In this document: positions 24,558-39,012 of the stretch, one piece after another
Layout of the letters: each line of letters opens with the position of its first letter
Position numbering within the stretch: position 1 is the first letter of the stretch
From: Ridgeia piscesae
Taxonomy: Eukaryota; Annelida; Polychaeta; Sabellida; Siboglinidae
Direction of reading: 5' to 3'
Assembly: GCA_025642075.2 (NCBI GenBank)
Contig: JAODUO010000433.1
Location: forward strand, 312,250-376,249
DNA length: 64,000 bases
Translations under genes and position numbers: made by a program
The notes under the pieces: model-generated
Databases searched by the model: none
Seen by the model: the letters and a program-made list of their open reading frames with translations, nothing else
What the model was told of the DNA's origin: nothing

Positions 24558-25861
24558 TGCTGGGCTTTACCCGCGACTTAGAGTGCCTGAGATTTTATAT
24601 ATCGGCTTTTTTATAGAAATCGGTGAGGGTTTAATTGGGGCCTGAAATTGGATCCTATTCTGTCATAAAGTAACGTTTCTTATGCACTGATTGGTGTCTG
24701 GCTCACATGTGGTTAGGAAGACAGCACGAAAGTTGGTGAATACTTCACGGGATTTCGATAGAATTGTGTATATATGTTCGCCAAATATGTATGTATATAA
24801 ATCGTAAAATATCGTTGCCGCTGGTGATAAATGTATTGGGATGTAGAGGGAATTGTAGCATTCACTCATTTATTAAGAATCGTCAGTATATTTGTTCATC
24901 TCGAATGGTTGTGAATCTCTCATAGTCGGGTTAGGCTAAACATAGGGAATATCGGACAGGGTCGCAACAGGAAATGACTAGATTTTTCTATATACAAACA
25001 TTTGTTGACGAGTATGTTAAGTATTTTTTGAAGACTTGATTGTTAGATGCAACCATTCGCTGGTGTGTGTCAAACTGAGAAAACTTTTCAAAATGAAACT
25101 GAAACCACCTCTGTTTCTTGCGAAATACTGAAAGTGTAGAGTTCACAACACAAGATGTCTGCTATAACTTTTAGTTTCGAGAAGGATCAGAAAAATAGTT
25201 ATGTGGATGGTGTGCTTGTGACCAGGCTGTGATACAGAAAGTTCTCATATTATTCGCTCTCATCCCAAATTAAATGTTTTGTCGGCATCTTTCAGCTGAC
25301 GTGTCTGCTTGCCACCTCAACTCATTGCACCTAACACAACCTGCCCACATTCTCGCATACACAACTGCATCGTCGTATGCACGTACATCGCTTATAAAGC
25401 TTCATCATTAACAGTCAACATTCATGTTTCTTTGTAGCAAAAGACTTGACCTTTACATTCTTACCATTGCAACACATGGTTTGCTAACGTTTTTAATCTG
25501 ATTTACAGTTATAGTGCCTTTCCATCGCTGTATGTGTTTGTGTGGTCGTTCGCTGCTTGTACTTTTTGTCGGCCGGTCTGGTCAAGGTTTATTTGTGTTA
25601 TGCCATCCTTGCTCTGCTCAGTGTTGTTGGTATTAGATTCAGGACTTATTCCCCTACCCATGTCATGTTTTCCAAAGATGGTGGTTTGTGTGTGTACCAG
25701 TTTATGCATGATGACTTGTCACCTACAACCTCCCTCTGGTTTCTCTCGACCACACTGTGTATTGAGGTGCGATCATTTTGTTTGATGTCAGCATATTTTG
25801 TCTGCGAAGAACTTGTCGAATCATTGCAAATATAGTACAAAATAAATATAACTAATGGAAT

Positions 25862-26243
25862 ACTGGTCGCACCAGTTTTGTCTGATTGCATCATTTGATA
25901 AAAGTGACAGGTCTTGATGGTTCAGACTGAAACATATTTGACAACACTGAAGAATAGCCAGAAAAATTTGAATTGTGGAAAGTAGTGTTTTGTCAATGTT
26001 TGTCATTTAAGGAACAATGAAATATACTACTGTTTTTTCTGCATGTTTTGAATTAAATGATGCGTGATTTGAAAGAAAACAACACCTACCTAATTTTAGG
26101 GTGTGTCTCCCAAAATTATTCAAGTGGATCGGTGAGACCACTGGAAAATTGGCATCAAATGCAACTGATACTGTTGTAAAACTGGAGTATTTCCCAATAA
26201 CATAACCAAGATGTATCATGAAGTTTGAACCATTGCGACCAGT
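25862..26243. mobile_element. Candidate small inverted-repeat element
   Basis: Perfect 10-bp inverted termini (ACTGGTCGCA and TGCGACCAGT) bound a 382-bp stretch without coding capacity. No clear target-site duplication was seen, so this may be coincidental. Confidence 0.3.
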
Positions 26244-26584
26244 GACAAATGGGAAATTGCTGACACTTCAGTTGGTGTTGCAGCTTTTTACTTTAGCAGA
26301 CAATTCAACATGTGCCCACTGGAGGTTACACAGTCACCGTTGACTAGTGCATTTAACAACGTACTTCCTTTTTAGTTTGCAATAGTTTTGTTAACACATG
26401 GTGTCGATTTCTAACTATCTATGAAATAGAACTGCGATAAATATCTATGAAGTAGGACTGTGATTCTTTATTAAAGATCTGTATGTCTCAGTTTTTAACA
26501 ATGCTTTGAGGTAGCTCTAATACAGGTGGGTACGCACAAATATTTATCTGTTGGTATTTATTACGTGATGCAAGCTGATTTTGT

Positions 26585-26934
26585 AGTAGAACTTCTCTAA
26601 AGTGCTTCCCAAAGTGATAGCCCTAAAATGGCCTGATTAAAGGTGTGGCCTGATAAGGGAGGTTGGTCATATATACATATGTACTCTTGTCAAAACTGAA
26701 TATGCATGTGTGTTAAATCTGCAATAGTGGTCAGGTTTTTAATATTTTGTTTGCATTCAGAGATTAATGTACACCAAAGGACAATGACAACCAATGATTT
26801 TGAGGCATACAGTGGCTAATGTCGAGTAGTGAGTATTTTAGAAATTGAAAGACATGAAACAAATAGCGACTTTGAAAGGCCACTTTGATAGTGTGGTCAT
26901 TTGCCAGAGGTGTCGTCTCAGAGGGGTTCTACTT
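26585..26934. mobile_element. Candidate Tigger/mariner-type MITE
   Basis: The left end AGTAGAACTTCTCT and the right end (inverse) AGTAGAACCCCTCTGA are inverted repeats of the GTAGAACCTCTCT class common among Tc1/mariner derivatives. The interior repeats GTGTGGCCTGATAA-like phrases. No transposase. Confidence 0.4.
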
Positions 26935-29900
26935 TGAGTTGATCGACTGATCTGGCCAACCGTCAATTGTTGTCCCGGTTGGCCCTGCATAAGCACACAC
27001 CACTACTAACGGAGTCGTTTACAAGATGCAATTGTTATTTATACTGTTACAGAGTGCTGCTCTGTCATGGCCATCTGAGTGTTCCACGACACCACACTGA
27101 ACGTAAAGGTTGCTAATATACTTTTTACTGTGGCAACAAGTTTGTGTGGGTTTATTGACTGGCAGCACAAAGTACAGAAAATATATTTTAAGTACAAACC
27201 ACATAACGCATGGTTTTTAGCAAATTGTATTATGTCGTGCACAATCTGTATGCATATTTTTTGTTCTGTCGATTTGTGTATGTGGGTGTGCATGTTTTTT
27301 TAGGAATGTCGGGGGATTTATGACACCAGTTTAAATATACATACAAGGAAATCTAAGCAATTAAGTCGAATTCACCCAGTTACTATGCACTTTGTTGTCT
27401 TAACAAACGGCTGCACCAAGAAAAAGGGGATATTGTGAGTGCATACAGACTTGATGTATAAAATAATCAGCCAGTGTTTTATTAGTAAGCAAAATATTTT
27501 TGTAGCATGAAATAATTATGCTCTAAAAATTATAAAAAGAAAAAATGTACACATTTTTGTTAATAATATTATTAACATTAATGAAGTCAGTCAGAAAACT
27601 TTCATCAGTATGAATGAGTAACATATCACAACATGATGACTCTGGCAAGATGTGTAATTGCCAGTAAATCAGTAGGCAAATAGCATCATATGGATTAGGG
27701 TTTTTTAAATTGTCATCCCGTTTTATAGCAGATTTGTTTCAGGTGTAATAAACTGTATTTTGTGCACATGTTGCATACGTATATAAATTTGACTGACCAA
27801 CATGTAGCAGTTGAGGAAGAAATACTTTCGATGTTTGGCAGATTCCTGACATATTTCAACCAACAAAATGTGGGATATCAGATTGTTTTCATAGGTGTGT
27901 GCGAACACTGTAATTCCAAGTGTTTGTGGTGTGTTTGAGAGGTGTTTATATTACAGCTGGAAGGAAGACAGAGAGGACGTATCCTGATTTGTAAACAACA
28001 TTTACACAACTAGTGTTTATGTATGGATCTTGCACAATTTTAATTGTATCCAGATTTCTCTAAGAACAATATTGCATAAAATAGTGAGGCACAAGTAAGA
28101 TCTGCTGAAACATGAATGGTTAGATCTAAATTTACGCTAGGGAAATATTGACTCTTGTTCAATGCTTTGGGTGTCCTCTGAGCAGGAGAGCTTGTAGGGT
28201 CGTTAAGGTGGTGTACATTGGTAAACAATAAAGTTCTGATATGTAAGTGTTATTATTGTTGATGTTTTTAATATTCCTGAACTTGCAGTAACGGAATCAA
28301 AATCAAGGCATAGCAATACGTTTTATTCAAGCAATACATTGTGTATCTAATACAGGATATTGTATAAATTACTTAATTGCAGTTCTTTGATGAAGGTTTT
28401 ATTTCCAAATATGGATATAACACAATGTTCAAATGAAAAATAATATGCCCAAAGCAAACAAGTCATGACAAAAACCGGGAAGAGATTTGACATTTTGATA
28501 AATAAACCCTTCATATTTGCATATGTTGACGTATTTCACGCATATGCATATCTAGAAAATAGCAAAATGTGCCCTTTGGTTTATAGCTGGAAGCTGGGAA
28601 TAGGTTGAATGCAATACGTGTATGAGATTACAACACTAGGTGTCTCACACTGGGAGAGGGACAAGAGATCACTCCCATACATGTACCTGTCTGTAACCAG
28701 TTACCTCATAAATTGAGCCACAGGGTTATTCTGTACACACGCCAAAAATAGCTTACAAAATGGTTGCATAGTATTCCTCCTTGTAGTCGATGTATGAGAA
28801 AGTGTCTATTACACTGACCTCGATATTCGAACCAGTGGACATGCAGAAACTATTGAACAACGAATCCAGTTCCTCAACATTGTAATGCTGTGAATTGTGT
28901 ACATTTCATCTAGTTATATGACCGTAGATAGTTTTTTATGGCCCTTTGAACACCGGGCCATAAATCTGACTTGGTCTGGCCGTGGTTTAAAGTGCAAGCT
29001 GAATTGAAGACGAGAGAAAACAGTGGAATGTTGTTTGAACTCAGCTAAGTTGTTGGAATGTTTGAATGTTGCAAATAACTCACAATTTCACTTATGCAGT
29101 GACTGGGGTTATAATAAAAAAAGGTAACTCTCCTATTTAAACAGTTAAACCCTATTTTAATCAGCTGATAACGTCAGGCTCATCAGGTGATGGGAATACA
29201 TGCTTGAATATATCACAGATATATAGTAGTGTGAAACCCAAATTAGGCCATTAACAGGACTCAAACGAGAGACCTAAGACTATAATATTATGTGATTGTG
29301 AAACCTTAAATTGCATTTGAAATATAACCTTAAACCGAACCCTTAACTGACACTCAAAACAAACCTTAAACCTAATAATAAAAATGTGCATCATACGTCT
29401 ACATTTGGCCTAGTTGAGTCACAGCCACCCTTAAAGCTAGACTAAATCTACATTCAGTTAGGCCATAATTCTATTCACCGAGACTAACATTTCACAAATA
29501 TGCATTGTGCAAAGTGACATAAGCATTCACACACTGGAGGCTATACATTCTCAAAGTCCAAAATAGGTTTAGCTTTCAGTACACTAGCTACTGCATATGT
29601 GTACAAAATATTACGATCATGCTTTTATGTAAAAATAAAACACTTCATTGGCATCCAGCAAAAGACATCATCAAATGTGCTTCACTGTGATTACCAGGTA
29701 GACAGTTTGTTGAACGATGCGACTGTTGAGACCATCTTTAGTAATGAAGGTTACTTGTAAAAGAACACTACTTTGTGCACTGTGGTACCATATACCACCT
29801 CCAGGTGAAGACGGCAACTAACGGTGAAAAAACGTAAAATTACCAATGCGGCAAGTGCACTGTGAGAACTGTTACGATGACAGTAAATTTATGGATATAG

Positions 29901-30457
29901 GTGATGGTTTCCCTGCGTCAAAATAAAAGTTATGTCAAGCTTTGTCTATGCCAACAATAGTTATCAATGGCAACAAATTTGAATTGCATTGCAATGGAGA
30001 CATGTCATTGGCAAGATCAAACAATCCTGATAACAAATATCACTTTTAAAACGTTTTCCTTCTTGTCATAAAGAAAACCATTTGTGGATAGAATTCCATC
30101 AAAATGCACGATGGAATGACTGAACATGCCATATGTTTGGCAGCCATTTTCTTATGGCTTTAAGGACCTTTGTCGAAGCAACAGGTCACATGATAACAGT
30201 GATGGAGAGGTGAAATGGCTGAGCTATCAACAGTAACAACATTTGGCTAAATAAACCAGTTACTTATGCCATGAAATTGTTTTGGTAAAAATTTCTTTTA
30301 AATGTTGATATAACTTTACCTATCTATCGACTAAATGATAACAAATGTTATGACACCATCATGGCAGTATTTCAATAATAATAACATCGCAACATTATCA
30401 CAGCAGCAAAACTACCCCGAATAACCACCAGTAGCTGCAGCCACATGCCTGGGTGAC

Positions 30458-30715
30458 TTACAGACTAGTTGCCCTCACAAACACTACCCCAGTGGGGTTG
30501 ACGGCACAGGTGAAGGTGCTGTTCGGCAGCATCTTACCAAGAGACTTGTTGTCAAACACCTCCACCAGACTGTAGCCCTGGGCGTGGGTCAGGCCAATGT
30601 CGGTCAGTTTCACAGAGACTTTGGAGGGACCCCCGCCATCGTTCGTGTTGAGAAACGCAACAGCTACACTGCCCGCCGGGGTCAGAGGTCTGGTCCACAC
30701 CTGGACGTTGCCCAG
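30458..30715 (-). CDS. GLA/NAGA: Alpha-gal exon 7 (C-terminal beta domain, stop)
   Basis: The acceptor TCCTTCAG lies at 30716. It encodes [20 protein letters not shown] through [16 protein letters not shown] and TAA at 30460-30458. This is the antiparallel beta domain of GH27 enzymes (compare IEVYMRPLS and NPSGVVMWYL in human NAGA). There are 85 codons before the stop; human GLA exon 7 is somewhat longer. Confidence 0.9.
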   Translation of the reverse strand: MGNVQVWTRPLTPAGSVAVAFLNTNDGGGPSKVSVKLTDIGLTHAQGYSLVEVFDNKSLGKMLPNSTFTCAVNPTGVVFVRATSL

Positions 30716-33700
30716 CTGAAGGAAATGGCAACAGATGCTGTTAGAATGCCCTTGTCCACTATTATAATTTTTTTATGTAATTCTAACCTTTTTATATACA
30801 TTTAATTAACTTAAAACTAGCCTTTTTTTAATAACAAGAATATTTAATTTGCTATAGCAGTAAATATTTAACTTCTTATTTGCAATGTTCATACCTTGAC
30901 TGTCGCAATTCAAATGTTTCAACAATAACATAAGTTCTTGTCATTATCACGTGTACTCAAGTGCAGTGTATATAATAAATTAAGAGGTAATCTGCAGCCG
31001 GTGCCAAGTTACCTTCGCAATGCGCTTGCCCTGTTTGCCGAGTGGGTCCTGGTTGATAGCAATGGCTGCCTTATTCTGCAGTAAAGCCTTCGACTCTGCT
31101 CTGATAGTTCGCAGGTCAACTGACATGATCAGTGGCGATGCCATGATTGCCCACAGCGCCATCTGGACACGCTGCTGATCATAACTGAGGCCATAGTTGC
31201 CGATGACCAGCTGTGAATGGGAGAAAAATACAATACAATAACTTTAATGTCAATCGAGTTAGATATTTTTTTATTAATATTTACATTAATAATAATACAT
31301 TGTTATTAACATTTCCTAGAAGGTAATTTGCGTGCAATGTTCAATGCAATATAAATAAGTAAAATATAAAATAAGTAATAAAAAATATATAAAAATACAA
31401 ATAAATACATAATTAAAACAGTTTCTACATCATAATTGCAAAATCATGCTTAATATTATAATCTTCGAATTGTGGTATCCATAGTCTGAAATGTTTTGTG
31501 TTCATGTTTTACGACCTTGCACGACTAATTTTATATATTATAGATTAAGTATATTTAAAAAAATGTTCATCAAATGTCAAACCAACAATATAAACGACAC
31601 ATTTGAACAATGCACACTTAAACACGACACAGCCAAATTCCTCCAGAAATGTAACCCCTGGTATCTACAAGCACCTACCATGTCAGGATCATTGAAGTTT
31701 CCCGGCCCTGCAACCTCAGTAAATTTAGTTTTGTCATTGCCGTAAACGTTGAGTATACCGGTTATACTGTCCCATGAGTCAGAGATATCTCCAGCGTTGC
31801 GCCAAATGTTGCAGTACTTGGCGATATTTGGATAGTCAGGCTGTGAGGGATGAAGAGGGAACATGGACAGGTGAGTCTTTGTGGTTAAGGTGACAAGGTG
31901 AGCCTGTGGTAATCTACCTGCAGCATTTGGTGTCAGAAGTGGGATGGTGGAATTTTATGAGGTGTCAACGAATATGACTTGTGTTGTCCACATGGTTTAG
32001 CTTAAGGTTGGTTCACAGTGGTCAGTACTTATCTATTCATACAAAGCGTAGTAAAGAGGGGTCAATTATTATTTTTAAAATGACACATGTATTTCCTTGC
32101 AAATTAATGCTGCTGCACACCATTATAATAAAAATTATGTTATCTCATATAATGTCATAATACCAGCTTTCAATTTGGAAAGTTATTAACATTTTAAAGG
32201 CACCAATAGGGGCTGTTACACGCTTTGTACAAACAGGTATGTGTTGACAATTGTGGATGACTTTCACGACCATCTTACCTTTATTTGACCAGTCCAACAG
32301 TATCACCATTCCAAAACCTATCATTGTAATTATTACACCCATCCCCCCTAATTAACATTTACCCCACGAGATACATCATCTAAAATATCCTTATCTGGCC
32401 TTGTGCTAGACTAACCATGTCTGGATCATTCCAGAATCCAGGCCCTGCCACTTCGGCAAATCCGAACTCATCGGTGGCTGCGTAGTCTAGGACGCTTGTG
32501 ATACTATCCCAGCTATCATCTATATCATGATTGTTGCGGGCATAGTTGCATGCATTCGCTGTCCTCGTGTAGTTTGGCTGAACGGAGAATATACATGTGT
32601 CAGACTCGCAGGGAAAAAGACGTTTTTGTGTTGGGAGAAATTAACTTACTTTGGAGCATTGTATTTGAAATGGGCAACGGTTCAAACCTTCATCTATGGA
32701 TGTTAGTCACACACTAGTGTCATTCATGTCATATGGTTCAGGTTTCGGAGGGATAACTTGGCTCTAGATGGTAAGCTGGTCGTGTCCGTGTCCCTGTTCA
32801 TGTCAGGGTCATCTGCTTGATGTAAAAGCCTCCTTTGCCTTTCTCTGATGCCAGTTATGGTTTTGAGCCAAGACTTTGGTGTTACCCATGGACATTGAAG
32901 TTCTGTCGCCTGCCAATGGTCTTCTACTCCTGAAGGTTTGGCTAAGTTTGTCTGTTCTTTAAATCGCTTTAATATGCTCCAAAGTAGGTTAATTTCTTAC
33001 AATATAATTATATACTTAAATCTCGGAGCCACGAACAATATATTCCATAAGGCATTTTTACTTTTAGACTTCAACATGAATAATATTTCCTGCATAATGA
33101 TCATAAAATAGTTTTACGTTACCTGCATTTCATACTAATCATTATATCATCTTCATTCATTTAATATTGCTAAATTAATATTTATACCTAACAATAATAA
33201 GTATTTATCTATAGCACAGATCCTTGAATGTGCTTTACAATATTTACGATTAATTAGTGAAACACTAGAAATATACAATGCATTTATACAGCACACATAA
33301 AAGTACTGAAATAAAACTACACATACTCTACCAATCATTACCAATATATACCAACAGGAGTGAACAATTAACATACACGCCATATTTCACAGCAATGCAT
33401 TTCAGACAAAAGAAGATTTTATTATTTGCAACTATCTATATTATACATATAATGTGTGTTGTTACGCTTTAAACATACAAATGAAGCAGGTGTCTGGTCT
33501 TGGACTTGACTGAGTTATGTAAATTTGTAAGCCCCTTTGGACTTCTTGTCACTTCTATGTACCGACTTGCCTTTCCCTTCTTATTTCCCATTTCCCATCT
33601 GGCTCCCACTACCCCAAGCCAATGGTTGGGATAGCTTTCAGATTCAACGGCCAGTAAACCAACTTGAAGATCATGGAAGACATTGCAGGAATGTGTGCAT

Positions 33701-36700
33701 CATGTACTAACAATTGTCAGTTCTTATGCACCAATGTCCTTGAAAATCAAGCTCAGTGGCGCAAAAAACCAAAGGATTCAGTGATTTAATTATCATACAC
33801 AATACACTAGTCCTCAACAGATGGGTGAATGTGCTAGGAAGCTAAGGATAATAGGCAACATTACAAAAATGGTTATTACATGCTGGCTTATTGATACCAT
33901 ATTTCATTCTAATTTAATGCCGACTGGAAGCGGATACCACAGAGCTGGTGCGGCATTCGAGAAAGCTCATGTTTTGGCATTCGCCTTCACTCAAGTAATG
34001 AAAAGATAACAAAAAATGCGACATCACACACTGACAGGGAGCCAAAGAAAATATTTCAGAAGTGACACCGAGTGAGAAACATTTGGAGAAACATGTGATT
34101 ACCTTGGCCAAACACCTACTTGCTGGCTGACAACACTCTCGGACTGTGACCAACATGTCATCCATGTGATGTTAGAACACACGTATATACACAAGTCAGA
34201 TGTCAAAACCTGAGATATGACCAGGGTTTATTACACTTGCCGTCACCTGACCCATGTGAGACAGACACAAGTCAAATAGAGTCAACGTACATTGTACAGG
34301 TGGAACATTCACCGGGCACCTGTATGCTGCAGGTAGATTAAACAGGTATGAATTGTTATTGCTTCTGAAATGTAAATATTACTACACCATACTGTTTATT
34401 GCATGATAAAACATAACCCCCCATAGAGTTATGAGTAATTTATCTTTAAAATATACAATTTATCAGCCAATGCTCAGAAACTGCCAACAATGTTGTTGGG
34501 GAAGTCGTGTAAATTATAACAAAAGTTGAGTTCGCAAAATTATTCACTTCAAACAGAATGCATAAAGCATACAGTTCTAAACCTAGGGACAGTTCACAAT
34601 TGTCAACATTTACTTAATTAAAAAAGTATTTTTAAATGTTCATATTGTGCATACAAATTATTAAAATGCTGGTCGCATGTGAATTCCATATGTACGGAAA
34701 TGATAACAGATGTAGCCGGTGCAAAAACCTCCGAGTGACGTCATGTTTGGGAATTTCATATTCGATTTCTGTACGGTTAGGTTTTTGAAAGGTTATATCG
34801 AGTGATTAATTTTTGCCATTACCACATAACAAAAAATTGACACCCTATGTGTGCTTGGAACTGAGCTCTATAGTCAATTGTTTTGCCATGTACTATATAT
34901 CCGTACATACAGAATTCGAGCTTCAATCCCTCGACAGTTATAACTAAATATACGTGTGTAAACAACATTGTGGTGCTTGAATGTACAGACATTTTGGTTT
35001 CTTGATAAGTTGTTTTGACTATGTTTACCCATCAAGACACGTTGTTTTCCCCACGTCAGTTAGTGTCACATGATGTATGTCATGTGACACAACCACAAAT
35101 TCAGTCCATTCAAACAGGCTGCAAGATGCAGCCAAAATCATATGGATAAAAACAAAGTTCTTTGAGAAGTAAATATATTCAACACTGTTATGATAGTTGT
35201 TATTTCTTCTGCACTTGTGCCAAAATGCAGTAACATATGACACCTTTTAATCTGTAAAATCATTGGAAATTTTACGTATTATTTTAAGTGGCGTCTGAAA
35301 ATTGGTATGCTCCATATCACATGAATTGGCAAATGTCAACAACTGTGAACAACGCCCTAAGTACTGCATCTGTCTGGCTGAGAAAGGGTGCTGGGGGTAT
35401 TTACCTTCAGGCCCATGCCTTCCTGGTACGCGGGCCAGCTACAGGAGAAGAGGATTGGTCGACCCGTCATGTTGAGCCACCCACTCATCGCAGGGTAGGC
35501 TACACATAATGCACAGCTCACAACACCCTCATCTGGACTCAAATTCCCACCATGTCCGACTCATTCCCACTGTGTCACTTTCAAATTCCCACTATGTCCG
35601 ACTCAATCCCACTGTGTCACTTTCAAATTCCCACTATGTCTGACTCATTCCCACTGTGTCACTTTCAAATTCCCACTATGTCCGACTTATTCCCAGTGTC
35701 ACTTTCAAATTCCCACTACGTCCGACTCAGTCCCACTTTCAAATTCCCACTATGTCCGACTCATTCCCACTGTGTCACTTTCAAATTCCCATTATTTCTG
35801 ACTCATTCCCACTGTGTCACTTTCAAATTCCTACGATGTCTGACTCAATACCACTGTGTCACTTTCAAATTCCTACGATGTCTGACTCATTCCCACTGTG
35901 TCACTTTCAAAATCCTGGTGTCTGACTCAGTCCCACTGAGTCACATTCAATATCCTGGTGTCTGACTCAGTCCCACTGCGTCACATTCAATATCCTGGTG
36001 TCTGACTCAGTCCCACTGCATCACATTCAATATCCTGGTGTCTGACTCAGTCCCACTGCGTCACATTCAATATCCTGGTGTCTTACTCAGTCCCACTGCG
36101 TCACATTCAATATCCTGGTGTTTTGACTCAGTCCCACTGCGTCACATTCAATATCCTGGTGTCTGACTCAGTCCCACTGCGTCACATTCAATATCCTGGT
36201 GTCTGACTCAGTCCCACTGCGTCACATTCAATATCCTGGTGTCTTACTCAGTCCCACTGCGTCACATTCAATATCCTGGTGTCTGACTCAGTCCCACTGC
36301 GTCACATTCAATATCCTGGTGTATGCCTCATTCCAGCAGTGTCACATTCAATTTCCCACTATGCCTGTCATTCCACCGTGTAGCCGGTATGTCATGGTTT
36401 GCTTGGGCCAGAATCAAAATTAAGTAGATGGCCGCCATCAACCTTTTCCTTAGCAAATAGTGTTGACAATGGTTACATGTGTGAATTACATTACTGTCGC
36501 TTACCTTTATCACTTTAACAACTTTCCCTTATGATTTTTCATAAATAAATGTTTTGAAACAAGAATTTAAACAAAACACACAATCAAATGCATGTGTTTT
36601 CGGCAGCCATTTTTGTCATCGTTTGTTGGAGTTTTGTTAAACTGTTCACGTAATAGACACATCAATTGCCACTTTATCATGTACAACATAAATTCAACAA

Positions 36701-38978
36701 TGTGTCACATACAAATGTCTGCTATCCCCAGTCAATTTTGTGCTATTTCTTAATCATATTCAAACCTTGCCAGAATGACAGCGCAGTCAAATCCTCACTG
36801 TGTCTAACTCAAATTTCTATTGCATCTTTCTCAAATTCGCACTTTTCGCCAGGCTAAATGAAATGCCCACAGATATCAGGAATGGTTCAGAAGGTGAAGA
36901 AACATGCAAGGTTATGAAAACGTGAACATGTCATCAGAAAGGTTAAGAAATATGATGGAATGAAGAGAACATAGGCACAAAAAACACTTGAAAATGAGGG
37001 CGACTGTTAGCAAACTTGGCACTGGCGGGAACGAGAAAGACTGAGGACAGAAGGACAACGAACAACAGATCCATTGCCTTTCATGTATTATACCACTCTA
37101 TGTGCCACTCTGCGGATAACCCCACAAAAAGTCTTAACTGTTCTACATCAACTACAGTAAGAAATATTCTGAAGATTTTTTCTAAAATCACGGAGAAAAA
37201 TATGAATTTTTCTAAGTACAGCGTCAGTCCAAGACCAAACAAGAGCAGTGGGCAGAAGGTGGCAGCACCAACCTTGATACCAGCTCCTCTCTGATAGAGG
37301 GGGTATTCACACGAGAGGATGATAGGACGGCCCGTCTGGTTTAGCCAGAAGGCCATAGGTGGCAGGCCTGTAGGGTACAGCGAAAGGCATTTTGAAAAAG
37401 ACACGACAATGAGTATTGCTAGTAACATCTTTACATGTTGGACAAGGATACAAGTATATAAATATACAAACATATGCATTAAAAGTGAAAGCACGACAAT
37501 GAAATGATTGACAACATTCGTGTTGTGATGCTAAATCAGTGTATTTGTGATTCTCAATTTGAGGGACTAATTGTGACTATGAGGTGTCCGAAAATAGGTG
37601 ATGGACATTTCAGAAGCGTAGTTTATTACCTTTATTGCTGCCATCTTTAAACATGGCTGCCATTTCAAAGAGAAAATCAAGCTACAGTGTATATTAAAAA
37701 CTAGTGTCACAGCCAAAACTAATGATCTGAGGTAAAAACTTTTTCAATAAAAGTTATTCACAATAAACATACAAATACATTAACACTTATAATAATAAAA
37801 AAATTATAAATCACTTTTTCCCAATTTATTTTCACTTAATTTTTTTATATTGTAATGACATAAATCATTAACTGATAATTTTTCTGTGACATACAATTGG
37901 CTGCATTTCAGATATATAGTGCTGGCCTCGTTCACCAAGAATAGCTGCGTAACTCGGCTAGTAATAGATAAATCAGCGATTTGGTGGCCATACCATAATC
38001 ACACCGGTCACCTACCTTGGTCATACTGATGAGGGTCAGAATTGCAGCCATCCAACTTGAGCAGGTCTACCCCCCAGTCGGCAAACGTCTGGGCGTCTGT
38101 CTGCAGGTAATACTCACTTCCCGGGTAGCCGGCACATGTCTTCGTACCAAAGTCCTCATAGATTCCTAGTTTTAGACCCCGCTGGTGCATCTGGAGGCAG
38201 GGACACAGGAAGACTGATGCTTTCAACGGATACCAACATTTGTGGGTTGTTTTTAAAATGGTGTAAAACACCAAGCAGCCGGCAGAAATGTTGCCCAAGA
38301 TAAATAATATGTAGATTAGTTTTCAATAAAAAAAATTATTTATTTAGTCTTACGTTTGATCTCAAACTGACATGCAGTCAGCTAATATTAGAGACAATAT
38401 GAAAATGATTGCCAAACAAAAATATATGAAAAAAGGTAACTTCCATTGATGCTAACAGGCTTTTTTAGGTTGCTAGTCTTTACTGACGAAATCCCATACC
38501 ATAAGGTGTACTAATAATTATCGAGATACATCAACTAAAGGCTTATTATGTTCTGTCAATTAGATCAAATATATAATATTGATTGTAAGGTGACACATAT
38601 TTTGGCAAAACAAAACCAAAGCCTAATTCTGTTGCTTAAGTGTGATAAATGTTTACACAAACATTGCCAAAATGTGACACAATTAGCAAAGGCCAACAAT
38701 AAACAGCATTTTTTTATAACTGAGAACAACTAGTAATGATTTATCTCATGAGAAACATCACACACTTTTAGAACAAGAATAATATCTACTAATATACATT
38801 ATTTATATAGTATATACCGGGTTATATATATATATATATATATATATACAAAATGTATATATACAATGTATATATATATATAATGTATATATATATATAT
38901 ATATATATACATATGTATATACATACACACAATATATATATATATATATATATATACATTATGTATATACATACACAC

Positions 38979-39012
<34 letters not shown>

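Larger units (their letters stand above)
24309..30457. other. Intergenic region between SLAIN and the alpha-galactosidase gene
   Basis: AT-rich with no supportable exon on either strand; the short open frames have no domain match I recognise. It contains two candidate inverted-repeat elements (25862-26243 and 26585-26934) and a 10-bp perfect stem (TTTATGGCCC / GGGCCATAAA) near 28937-28966. The SLAIN 3' UTR must occupy the first part and the alpha-galactosidase 3' UTR the last part. Confidence 0.5.

Noticed and set aside
35545..36365. Possible CRISPR-like array
   Set aside because: Units are contiguous tandem repeats without unique spacers, in a eukaryotic intron.
35552..36423. Open frames with repeated [17 protein letters not shown] units
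   Set aside because: Produced by the 42-bp intronic satellite, whose length is a multiple of 3; on the strand opposite to the gene.
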